This document shows positions 1 to 6,690 of a stretch of DNA of 12,949 nt, one piece after another. The position numbers and the translations under genes are program-made. The first letter of the stretch is position 1, and each line of letters starts with the position of its first letter. Under the pieces are notes generated by a model. It was not told where the DNA came from, did not search any database, and worked only from the letters and a program-made list of their open reading frames with translations. The stretch covers positions 5,142-18,090 of the forward strand of contig DCPV01000075.1 in NCBI GenBank assembly GCA_002323775.1. The letters run 5' to 3'. This stretch comes from Firmicutes bacterium UBA1535 (GTDB lineage Bacteria; Bacillota; Clostridia; Tissierellales; Sedimentibacteraceae).

Positions 1-3000
1 ACACAGGAACTATTAGAAATTGTTATAATGTTGGAATAGTTAGCTATGCAGATACATCTGGCAAGTCCACAGCTGCCGCAATTACAGATAATAATTCTAG
101 TGGCACAATATTAAATTCTTATTACCTAAACACATCTTGCGTTAATGGTGTAAGCATAGGAAACTCAGATGGAGCGCAATTAAAAGATAATGAAAGTATG
201 AAAAATTCTTCATTTGTTATAGCTTTAAATAGTGGAAATTCAGAAGGACATTTTAATGCTGATGAAGATATAAATATAAATGATGGATATCCAGTCCTCA
301 AATGGCAAGGCGGTAAAATTCCTGTAACAACACAGGATGAGACATCAGTGTTGGAGGACAAGGAGGCACTTGAATTAACGCAGTCGCAGACTGTAATTAA
401 GCAAGCGGAAAATCTTAATCTACCTAAAACGGGTAATAAAGGAAGCAGTATTACATGGACAAGTGATAATCCTAGCATTATAAACATTGTAAATAACAGT
501 GCTGTGGTTACTCCTCCCAGCACAGGCATAACTAGTGTTATACTGACAGCTAATATTAAAAAAGGTGCAGTAACAGACACTAAGAGCTTTACGATAACTG
601 TATATTCCACAGCTCAAGTAACATTAGATGAGCTTAATAAAGTTAAATCCTCAATTAGTACGGTTTTGTTTCCAATTTATGGAAGTAATGCAAATATTGT
701 AGAATTAGTAAATGAAATAATTTCAGATAAAGGCTTTAGCGGTATAACAGTAACACTTAACTCACCGGGGAATCCTTCTATTGGAACAGAGAGTTATTTA
801 GCTGCGGACGGAAAAATTATATATTATTATAGAGATCCTTCAAGCAGTGCAGGTACGAATGTTGGAATTATGAGAAACATTTCATTTAGTTTATCCAAGG
901 ACGGACAAAGTGTAAAGTTAGAAAATGTTCAAGCCAACATACCATGGGACAGAGCAAGGGTTTTAGAGACACTTGAAAACGAAATATCATCAAAGATAAC
1001 ATGGGATACTATAAAAGGCAAAAATGTCTCAACGGACGAGATTTCTCTTGCCTTAACATTGCCGTTAATATTACCTACTGCAAGATGGGCTAGGATATCA
1101 TGGGAGGCTGATTCAGCTGTAATTATGCCAGAATATCAGTCAAACCCATTAGCTGAAAGTACAAGCGGTATTCTCAATAGACGAGCAACAGACACCCAAG
1201 TTAAATTGACAGCAACTATAAAATTCAATTTAACAACATCAAATGAGGATGATATAGTTTTAACTAAGGATTTTGATTTAAAGGTTTTAGGTAGTGAAGA
1301 AGCAGATACTCCGGAAAGAATGTTGAAAAAGCTGGAGAATTATACATTAGAAAAGCTTAAGGATTCTCTTACAAAAGCTCAGCTCAATCCTAATGCTGTA
1401 AAGGGAGATATCCAATTCCCAACACCAGCTAATACTGGAGTAGCGGATTATTCAAAGTACCGTTTTACAGTAACGAGTAAAAATACCGATATACTTGAGA
1501 TAAATGGTTATCGTGGTCTTATATATAGACCTCTACCGGGAAGCAGCATGGAAAAATTTGGATTTACTATTACTATGACTAGCAGAGCTGATTCAAGTCT
1601 TTCAGTATCTAAGGATATGGAAATCACTGTCATTCCATTAGAACAAAAAGAAATTGATGATGCGTTGAAACTGATGGAAGCAGTGAAAATAGATTATACG
1701 TCAGCACTTTTAGGAGAGAATGTCGATAAGGATAATATTACTAAAAATCTTAAGGCCTTCCGTCAAGCAATTTTTGCAGAAGATGGAAATAGCCTAATTT
1801 ATAGTCGCACCATAAATGAAGATAAAGATTATGGTATTTTGGTAGACGATTTGCCTGGCTCAGAACCGGGTGGACCCGGATATGAACAGTGGAGAGTATT
1901 CCGTTCTAGTCGTCCTAATATCCTAGAGCATGAGGTTTTACGTTTAAAACAGCCGGAATACAATACAAGTGTTAAAATAGAGAGCTGCTTGACACATAAA
2001 ATTTTAGGTAAATATGCAGCTAAACATCCTGAAAATGAGGACTTCAAAAAGCTGTATAAACAAACAGTATCTGCTACATTCACTGTTATAGGTGAAAAAG
2101 GAGATAACGGAACAGAATTAAAGGAAATCTCAGTAGGAACTGCCATAATTGTATTTAAAGAAGATGGAACATATGAGAAAAAATCAGCTCCAAAAGATAT
2201 AAAAATCAATATAGACAATAACGATGGAGGCTTCACAGCCTACGGTGCGTTACAAGCTACTACAAGTGAATATGCAGGAAGTCCTAACTGGATAACTTCA
2301 ATTTATGGAATTACAGGACCGTCAACAGGTGGCTGGATGTTTGCTGTTAATGGTAAAGTGCCAAATACAACAGCTGGTCAAACAATTCTTAAAGAGGGCG
2401 ACCAAGTCATTTGGTATTGTACTTATGATTATAATAGAGATAAAGCCCCAACTTGGAAAGAGCTTGGAGGAAAAGAAAGTGAAAACTATAAGATTACAAT
2501 TAATCTTAGCAAAACATTCTTAAAGGTCGGCGAAGAATTACCATTAGTAGCACAGGTGAAAAAGGGTGATGAAGTAGTAACAGATAAAGAGGTAATGTGG
2601 TTAGGCTCTAATGCTAAAGCCAGCATAGAAAACGGAAAGCTAATAGCTAAGGAAGCTGGTGAAATCACTCTAATAGCTAGTTTAGCAGATGATAAAAACG
2701 TAAAAGATACTATAACTATAAGCATAGAGGAAAATAAGACCTTAACCACAAAACAAATTATAGAAGCTTTGAGAAAGCACTATATTAATAAGTCTGAATA
2801 CACATTCAGACAAGCTATTGGATACAATTTTACAAGTGATAATTTAGAAAAGGATTTATTAGAAATTGCTTATAGATTTAAAACAAATGAAAACCCTAAA
2901 ACAGCCTCTGAGCATGTTGGAAATATTATAGGCTTGATAGCGTCAGGGAAAAATCCTTATACTTATAATAATAAAAACTATGTCAAAACATTAGCAGATG

Positions 3001-4130
3001 CCCAAGATATTAATGGAAAATTTATCATAGGTGCGTATGATGATTATCCGACAGTTGTTGCATTTTCAATGCTAGCCTTAGACATGGCTAAGACTGAGTA
3101 CAATAGAGATAAGGCTATAGAAGCTTTGTTAAGCTATCAGGATTTGACTAGCGGAAGCTTTGGCGGAGCAGATGAGACAGGTATGGTACTAACAGCTCTG
3201 GCAAAATACAAAAATAGAGCTAATGTACAATCTGCAATAGACAAGGGTTTAAGTTATCTTCAAACAATACAGGATATAAATACAGGAGGTATTATAGCTT
3301 GGGGCGAAGAAAATCCATATTCAGCATCAGCTGTTTTACAAGGCTTGATAGCTGTAGGAGAAAATCCATTATCACAAAAATGGACTAAGAATGGTAAAAC
3401 TATAGTTGATTCATTGATGAATTACTATAAGGACGGACATTTTGAAAATGCTGCTGGTATTGATGAAATGCTTACAGAGCAAGCATTTATAGCATTGTCT
3501 GATGTATATAGAGGAAAATCTATGTTCAACGAGATTAAGCTCAATGATAATGAAGTAGTTAAAATAGCAATTCAAATTCCAAATATACCTAAAATAATAG
3601 AAGGCGATTTTATTAAATTATTTGTAACAGGATATGCAGCCAACAATGATATAGCTCCTGTTGGCAAAATACTGTGGTCAAGCTCAGATACTAATATAGC
3701 AACAGTAGATGAAAATGGCAATGTCATAGCTATGAAAGCCGGTGAAGCTACTATAACTGCAAAGGTTGATGGTAAGGACATAATCAATACAGTTAAATTA
3801 ACAATATCAGCAAAAGAATTTAATACAGAATATATTGGTGATGATATAGTATCAAATGGAAATACATTTGAAGCAAATCTTAAGGTTAAGAACTTGACTG
3901 AGGAGAAAAAGAAAGTAGCATTGATAGTTGCACTATATGATAAAAGCACTAATAAAATGCTAAGCTTTGAAATTAAAGAACTAGAGTTGAACAGCAAAGA
4001 GGAGCAGGATTTACTTACAGAAATAAGTATTCCATCAAATGGAAATTTTTATATTAGAATTTTCTTGTGGGATAGTCTGGAAAATCAAGATGTATTAATG
4101 AAAAAATTTGAGGAATTTAAGGCTAGCTAA
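1..4130 (+). CDS. Large surface protein with DUF4430 and transcobalamin-like toroid domains (5' end missing)
   Basis: The frame is open from base 3 to the TAA at 4128-4130, so the Met at 198 is internal and the true start lies upstream. Domains by base position: end of a GLUG-type repeat block (3-308, closing in YPVLKWQ); atrophied Ig-like modules, each a short helix plus a beta sandwich (about 354-610, 625-955, 955-1300, 1308-1640, 1641-2107); a DUF4430 domain (2199-2429, with GGWMFAVNG and GDQVIWYCTYD); a BIG2 Ig domain (about 2489-2733); an alpha/alpha-toroid of the prenyltransferase/transcobalamin type (2736-3530); a second BIG2 domain (3576-3815, WSSSDTNIATVDENGNV); and a C-terminal beta domain (3816-4130). 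In the toroid, ETGMVLTALAKYKN, a glycine-rich turn, and DGHFENAAGIDEMLTEQAFIAL line up by eye with the second half of the human transcobalamin alpha domain. No LPXTG motif, SLH domain or membrane helix is visible at the C-terminus, so cell attachment is unexplained unless it lies in the missing N-terminus. Domain calls are by recognition; cobalamin binding is inferred. Confidence 0.93.
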   Translation, partial: TGTIRNCYNVGIVSYADTSGKSTAAAITDNNSSGTILNSYYLNTSCVNGVSIGNSDGAQLKDNESMKNSSFVIALNSGNSEGHFNADEDININDGYPVLKWQGGKIPVTTQDETSVLEDKEALELTQSQTVIKQAENLNLPKTGNKGSSITWTSDNPSIINIVNNSAVVTPPSTGITSVILTANIKKGAVTDTKSFTITVYSTAQVTLDELNKVKSSISTVLFPIYGSNANIVELVNEIISDKGFSGITVTLNSPGNPSIGTESYLAADGKIIYYYRDPSSSAGTNVGIMRNISFSLSKDGQSVKLENVQANIPWDRARVLETLENEISSKITWDTIKGKNVSTDEISLALTLPLILPTARWARISWEADSAVIMPEYQSNPLAESTSGILNRRATDTQVKLTATIKFNLTTSNEDDIVLTKDFDLKVLGSEEADTPERMLKKLENYTLEKLKDSLTKAQLNPNAVKGDIQFPTPANTGVADYSKYRFTVTSKNTDILEINGYRGLIYRPLPGSSMEKFGFTITMTSRADSSLSVSKDMEITVIPLEQKEIDDALKLMEAVKIDYTSALLGENVDKDNITKNLKAFRQAIFAEDGNSLIYSRTINEDKDYGILVDDLPGSEPGGPGYEQWRVFRSSRPNILEHEVLRLKQPEYNTSVKIESCLTHKILGKYAAKHPENEDFKKLYKQTVSATFTVIGEKGDNGTELKEISVGTAIIVFKEDGTYEKKSAPKDIKINIDNNDGGFTAYGALQATTSEYAGSPNWITSIYGITGPSTGGWMFAVNGKVPNTTAGQTILKEGDQVIWYCTYDYNRDKAPTWKELGGKESENYKITINLSKTFLKVGEELPLVAQVKKGDEVVTDKEVMWLGSNAKASIENGKLIAKEAGEITLIASLADDKNVKDTITISIEENKTLTTKQIIEALRKHYINKSEYTFRQAIGYNFTSDNLEKDLLEIAYRFKTNENPKTASEHVGNIIGLIASGKNPYTYNNKNYVKTLADAQDINGKFIIGAYDDYPTVVAFSMLALDMAKTEYNRDKAIEALLSYQDLTSGSFGGADETGMVLTALAKYKNRANVQSAIDKGLSYLQTIQDINTGGIIAWGEENPYSASAVLQGLIAVGENPLSQKWTKNGKTIVDSLMNYYKDGHFENAAGIDEMLTEQAFIALSDVYRGKSMFNEIKLNDNEVVKIAIQIPNIPKIIEGDFIKLFVTGYAANNDIAPVGKILWSSSDTNIATVDENGNVIAMKAGEATITAKVDGKDIINTVKLTISAKEFNTEYIGDDIVSNGNTFEANLKVKNLTEEKKKVALIVALYDKSTNKMLSFEIKELELNSKEEQDLLTEISIPSNGNFYIRIFLWDSLENQDVLMKKFEEFKAS
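3..308 (+). repeat. C-terminal end of a GLUG-type beta-repeat block in the first gene
   Basis: The encoded segment starts with GTIRNCYNVGIVS and ends in GYPVLKWQ. The same plan (IxNCYNxGxV repeats, then a YYLN element, then a YPxLxWQ cap) closes GLUG blocks 1 and 3 of the large gene starting at 6691. The block is cut by the window edge. It suggests that the first gene begins with the same kind of repeat stalk as the third. Confidence 0.75.
2199..2429 (+). other. DUF4430 (transcobalamin beta-like) domain coding segment in the first gene
   Basis: The encoded domain begins IKINIDNNDGGFTAYGAL, passes through WITSIYGI and GGWMFAVNGKVPNTTAG, and ends LKEGDQVIWYCTYD. The order aromatic-VNG, Gly-Asp-x-Val, aromatic end strand is the usual signature of DUF4430, a family related to the C-terminal domain of transcobalamin and intrinsic factor. 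It sits about 300 bases before the toroid segment, with a BIG2 Ig domain between them. Confidence 0.85.
2736..3530 (+). other. Alpha/alpha-toroid domain segment resembling the transcobalamin alpha domain
   Basis: About 265 residues of predicted paired helices carry repeated small-residue helix cores: VGNIIGLIASGKNP, VVAFSMLALDMA, TGMVLTALAKY, SASAVLQGLIAVGENP and LTEQAFIALSDVY. Glycine-rich turns separate them (GSFGGADETG, DGHFENA). This is the terpenoid-cyclase/prenyltransferase-like toroid fold, which forms the alpha domain of intrinsic factor and transcobalamin. None of the Asp-rich motifs of true cyclases is seen. The pairing with DUF4430 in one polypeptide favours the B12-carrier branch of the fold. 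Subfamily assignment is by eye. Confidence 0.75.
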
Positions 4131-4148
4131 AAATAAGCTTATAATTTT

Positions 4149-4197
4149 AGGGGAATTTCTAGTATATAGCTAAAACAGCAAAAGAAGAAATTCCTCT
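4149..4197 (+). repeat. Inverted repeat (stem-loop) between the first and second genes, without U-tract
   Basis: AGGGGAATTTCT (4149-4160) pairs with AGAAATTCCTCT (4186-4197), 12 pairs with one G-U, around a 25-base loop. What follows is ATAATAAG, not a run of T, so it is not a standard intrinsic terminator. It could be an mRNA-stabilising or processing hairpin, or a weak terminator, in a read-through transcript covering both genes. The rest of the 106-base gap shows only the next gene's RBS. Confidence 0.7.
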
Positions 4198-4224
4198 ATA
4201 ATAAGTTAAAGCTATACAAAGCAA

Positions 4225-4229
4225 AGGAG
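4225..4229 (+). promoter_or_regulatory. Ribosome binding site of the SLH protein gene
   Basis: AGGAG at 4225-4229 lies seven bases before the ATG at 4237. Together with the signal peptide directly after this Met, it fixes the start. Confidence 0.9.
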
Positions 4230-4236
4230 CGATAAA

Positions 4237-5982
4237 ATGCTAAAAAATATAAAACGAATGTTATCCATTGTTTTAATTTTATTAATGTTCATACCATCTG
4301 TGGTCATGGCAGAAACAAATATTTTGGTGGACAATATTCAAAATTACAGTAGCGTAAGTACAAATATTACAATAGATTATGTTCAAAAAGACAGTGAAGT
4401 AACTATAAGTATAAATAGCACCAGAAATAGACCTGTAAGTATAACAATAAAGGATGGAACACAGTATATCTATATAAATCAAGGTGAAACGGACGAGTTA
4501 GGAAAAATAGAGTTTAAAACCACCTTAGAATTAGATAAATCCTATGATTGTCAGGTTAAGCTTGACGATAATGTAGCAACTAAAAAAATATATATGCAAA
4601 AGGGCTCAGAAAATACTGATGAGATTGCCGTAGATTTATATGTAAAAGGCTACAATGGCGTTATCTTAGATTTAAAGGCTGTTAAGGTATTTGCTAATGA
4701 ATCATTGATGGATTTGATGAGAAGAATATTTGATGATAGAATTGTAATCAGAAATGGAAACTATGTAGTGTCTATCGATGGACAAGCAGAGCTTGACAAA
4801 GGAAAGGACAGCGGCTGGATGTATTCAGTAAATGGTGCATTTCCTAATGTCGGAGCAAACTCATATGTCCTAAAAAGTGGAGATATAGTAAAATGGTTAT
4901 ATACTGAAAATCTAGGAGTAGATGTTGGAGCACCGATGTATCCAACAACTACTTATAAAATTACTACTAAAGAGTCTCGTGACAAAAACACTATAACAAT
5001 TATTAAACTAGAAGCTTCTTCAATAAACGATAATGTAAGTGAGCTTATATTGACAAAGGATTTGTTAGAAAAAGCAATAAATGAAAATGTAGATGTTATA
5101 GAAGCATCTTTTGGTAAGTCTTTAATTGAAATAAAACCTAATTTTATGGGTAAGGATATTAAAAGTGATATAAAGATAAGACTTGAAAAGAATAATGATG
5201 CAACATTTATCAAGTTAGAGCAGTATGGCAAGGAATTAAATAAACTAGAAAAGCCTGTTAAAATTATATTACCCTATAATTCTTCTATAAGCAATAAAGA
5301 TAATTTAACTGTAGTATTAGTTGAAAAGGATAAAACAAAAAGCTTGGTAGGGGGAATATATGATTTAAGTACAAAGAGCGTTACATTCCTAACTCATAAG
5401 CTAGGCGAATTTAGAGTAGAAGAAAATACTGTAGAGTTCAAGGATTTAGCAAGCTATAGCTGGGCAGAGCAAGCAATAAACAGCATGGCAGCAAAGGGAA
5501 TAATAGGTGGAAAAGCTACAGATAAATTTTCTCCTGCTGATAATATCACAAGAGCAGAATTTGCAGCATTGATATCAAGGATGCTAAAGTATAACGAAAA
5601 TTTAGAAAGTAGTTTATCATTTAAAGATGTAAGTACCGACAAATGGTACTATAAACCAATATCGGCAGTATATCAAAATGGGCTTATAAATGGAAAATCT
5701 GAACTTAACTTCGATCCGAACGGATATATAACAAGAGAAGAAATGTCAAAGATAATAGGCTTAATATTAACTCAAAACTCATATAAAAAACAAGACAATA
5801 AAGTGCTGACAAAATTTAGTGATGGAAATACAATATCACAATGGGCAGAAGAAGGAGCAGCTATTGCAGTTCATAATGAAATAATAAAAGGCTCAAATGG
5901 CAAATTTAATCCAAAATCCAATGCTACGAGAGCAGAAGTTGCAGTAATGCTATTTAGATTGTATGAGTTGGTAATGAAATAA
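4237..5982 (+). CDS. SLH-anchored cell-surface protein with a DUF4430 (transcobalamin beta-like) domain
   Basis: Complete, 581 residues. Residues 1-25 are a Sec signal peptide (basic start, hydrophobic core, VMA before the cut). Residues 27-126 look like an Ig-like beta domain. Residues 129-228 are a DUF4430 domain with its hallmark GWMYSVNG and SGDIVKWLY. A beta-rich linker of about 170 residues follows, ending in a GGIYDLSTKSVTFLTHKLGEF-type segment (shown here across its 5358-5409 bases) often found before SLH domains. Three SLH repeats start at residues 401 (FKDLASYSW), 462 (FKDVSTDKWYY) and 527 (FSDGNTISQW), with TRAE, TREE and TRAE motifs, so all three keep the motif that contacts the secondary cell wall polymer. 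The product should be held non-covalently on the cell wall with its DUF4430 domain facing out. It lies 106 bases after the first gene and shares its DUF4430 theme, so co-transcription is likely. Corrinoid binding is inferred from the family and the nearby riboswitch. Confidence 0.95.
   Translation: MLKNIKRMLSIVLILLMFIPSVVMAETNILVDNIQNYSSVSTNITIDYVQKDSEVTISINSTRNRPVSITIKDGTQYIYINQGETDELGKIEFKTTLELDKSYDCQVKLDDNVATKKIYMQKGSENTDEIAVDLYVKGYNGVILDLKAVKVFANESLMDLMRRIFDDRIVIRNGNYVVSIDGQAELDKGKDSGWMYSVNGAFPNVGANSYVLKSGDIVKWLYTENLGVDVGAPMYPTTTYKITTKESRDKNTITIIKLEASSINDNVSELILTKDLLEKAINENVDVIEASFGKSLIEIKPNFMGKDIKSDIKIRLEKNNDATFIKLEQYGKELNKLEKPVKIILPYNSSISNKDNLTVVLVEKDKTKSLVGGIYDLSTKSVTFLTHKLGEFRVEENTVEFKDLASYSWAEQAINSMAAKGIIGGKATDKFSPADNITRAEFAALISRMLKYNENLESSLSFKDVSTDKWYYKPISAVYQNGLINGKSELNFDPNGYITREEMSKIIGLILTQNSYKKQDNKVLTKFSDGNTISQWAEEGAAIAVHNEIIKGSNGKFNPKSNATRAEVAVMLFRLYELVMK
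4621..4920 (+). other. DUF4430 domain coding segment in the SLH protein
   Basis: Residues 129-228 are the most canonical DUF4430 copy in the window: a VDLYVKGYNGVILDLKAV start, a helix around SLMDLMRRIFDD, then DSGWMYSVNGAFPNVGANSY and LKSGDIVKWLYTENLG. The family is homologous to the beta domain of transcobalamin and intrinsic factor. No ligand-contacting residue can be assigned without a structure alignment. Confidence 0.88.
5437..5970 (+). other. Three SLH (S-layer homology) repeats
   Basis: The repeats begin at 5437, 5620 and 5815. Each has the F-K/S-D start, a W-A-x-x-A or WYY helix, a G-x-I/L-x-G turn, an F-x-P segment and a TR(A/E)E helix. Three SLH repeats form the usual trefoil that binds a secondary cell wall polymer in Gram-positive bacteria. 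They are the only recognisable cell-wall anchor in the window. Confidence 0.95.
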
Positions 5983-5985
5983 AGT

Positions 5986-6028
5986 AAAGCCCTCCTATCT
6001 ATAGAGCTAACAAGATAGGAGAGCTTTT
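5986..6028 (+). terminator. Intrinsic terminator after the SLH protein gene
   Basis: AAAGCCCTCCTATCT (5986-6000) pairs with AGATAGGAGAGCTTT (6013-6027), 15 positions with one C-A mismatch, around a 12-base loop. The run TTTT follows at 6025-6028. It begins three bases after the stop codon and separates this unit from the riboswitch-controlled gene. Confidence 0.88.
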
Positions 6029-6088
6029 GTCAAACTATGTATGAGCATTTTTTTATTGATACGAATATAAAATAATTGCAAAGTTGTA

Positions 6089-6117
6089 TTGACTTAATTA
6101 AGGCTTTATTATATAAT
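6089..6117 (+). promoter_or_regulatory. Sigma-A promoter of the riboswitch-controlled giant gene
   Basis: The -35 box TTGACT (6089-6094) and -10 box TATAAT (6112-6117) are separated by exactly 17 bases. Transcription should start near 6123-6125, giving a leader of about 565 bases before the ATG at 6691. The promoter lies after the preceding terminator and about 100 bases upstream of the aptamer, where an independent riboswitch-controlled unit would need it. Those 100 bases are AT-rich and hold no ORF or further element that I can identify. Confidence 0.85.
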
Positions 6118-6219
6118 TGCGTTGATAAAAATTTAATATTAATATTTAGGTTTTTTGTAATATTTTTCTTAGTTTTAAGCGTTTAAAGACATTTCATATG
6201 TTCTGAAATCTTTTAACGA

Positions 6220-6389
6220 GTTTTAGTATTATAAAGATTAAAAGAGAATCATGTTAAAATCATGAACGGTCCGGCCACTGTAATTGGGGAGCAATCTTTC
6301 AATATGCCACTGAGAATATTCTTGGGAAGGTGAAAGATAAGCTTTGATCCATAAGTCAGGAGAACTGCCTAAGTATACATTGTTAAAAC
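6220..6389 (+). promoter_or_regulatory. Cobalamin riboswitch
   Basis: Conserved blocks of the cobalamin aptamer appear in order: AAAGAGAATC (6241-6250) with GTTAAAATC after it, GGCCACTGTAAT (6273-6284), GGGGAGCAATCTTTC pairing through ATCTTTC with GAAAGAT around a GCCACTG / TGGGAAGG arm (6286-6338), and the B12 box AAGTCAGGAGAACTGCCT (6353-6370, close to the consensus AAGCCAGGAGACCTGCCT). GTTTTA (6220-6225) and TAAAAC (6384-6389) can close the outer stem, so the edges are approximate. Such aptamers bind adenosyl- or other cobalamins and usually switch the downstream gene off when B12 is plentiful. A terminator follows directly (6464-6497), so control is likely at transcription. I cannot tell the ligand subclass by eye. 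Confidence 0.95.
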
Positions 6390-6463
6390 CTTCTTGGATT
6401 GAGGTAGATGTGATTACTAAGTATATTTATGAATTGTTTATATTTACTAATTAGTTTAATCTT

Positions 6464-6497
6464 ATGTCTTAATCTTTAGGGGTTAGGGCATTTTTTT
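6464..6497 (+). terminator. Intrinsic terminator forming the riboswitch expression platform
   Basis: ATGTCTTAATC (6464-6474) pairs with GGTTAGGGCAT (6481-6491), 11 pairs including three G-U, with a six-base loop and then a T-run (6491-6497). It stands between the aptamer and the gene, about 75 bases after the aptamer and 190 bases before the ATG. It should therefore stop transcription when cobalamin is bound. A possible competing partner for its 5' arm is the GATTAA in the 5' part of the aptamer region (6236-6241); this is a guess. Confidence 0.9.
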
Positions 6498-6572
6498 ATT
6501 TAATTATTTATAATGCTTGTGATAGCAGCAAAAGGGGGTAGATATTAAAAACTAAGGGTTTAATATGATAAA

Positions 6573-6639
6573 GTTGTTAACATCAATAGTTAGAGAGGTT
6601 TAGGAGCAATCTCAAATGATATTGTTCTAATTTAACGAC
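6573..6639 (+). promoter_or_regulatory. Folded leader RNA of unknown identity downstream of the riboswitch terminator
   Basis: Three nested helices can form: GTTGTTAA (6573-6580) with TTAACGAC (6632-6639), eight pairs with one G-U; CAATA (6584-6588) with TATTG (6620-6624); and GAGA (6593-6596) with TCTC (6610-6613). The terminal loop contains TTTAGGAGC. No T-run follows, so it is not a terminator. It lies on the read-through transcript 50 bases before the start codon. It does not match c-di-GMP or c-di-AMP riboswitch consensus sequences that I can recall. The remaining bases from 6498 to 6675 show no ORF or clear promoter. Confidence 0.4.
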
Positions 6640-6675
6640 ACCGGGGGAATGTGAATTGAAATAATCAATTAAATT

Positions 6676-6681
6676 AGGAGG
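6676..6681 (+). promoter_or_regulatory. Ribosome binding site of the giant gene
   Basis: A perfect AGGAGG lies nine bases before the ATG at 6691. With the signal peptide directly after this Met, it sets the start. Confidence 0.93.
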
Positions 6682-6690
6682 AAAATAAAA

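Noticed and set aside
198..200. ATG at 198 as the start of the first gene
   Set aside because: The same frame is open and codes for recognisable GLUG repeat sequence back to base 3, and there is no RBS before 198.
2736..3530. Toroid segment as a functional terpene cyclase or prenyltransferase
   Set aside because: No catalytic Asp-rich motif is visible, and an exported multidomain setting with DUF4430 fits a carrier-type domain better.
4197..4202. TATAAT as a possible promoter for the SLH protein gene
   Set aside because: No -35-like sequence stands 16-18 bases upstream, and it overlaps the 3' arm of the hairpin; too weak to call.
122..5642. Several minus-strand open frames of 60-160 codons (for example 122-610, 1829-2236, 3572-3997, 4953-5231) and a plus-strand frame at 2305-2523
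   Set aside because: They lie inside well-supported genes in other frames, have low-complexity Ser/Ile/Leu-rich products, and lack convincing ribosome binding sites or recognisable domains.
6573..6660. Second riboswitch of c-di-GMP or c-di-AMP (ydaO) type suggested by GGGTTTAAT and ACCGGGGGAAT
   Set aside because: Only short fragments match; the conserved partner blocks of those classes are missing.
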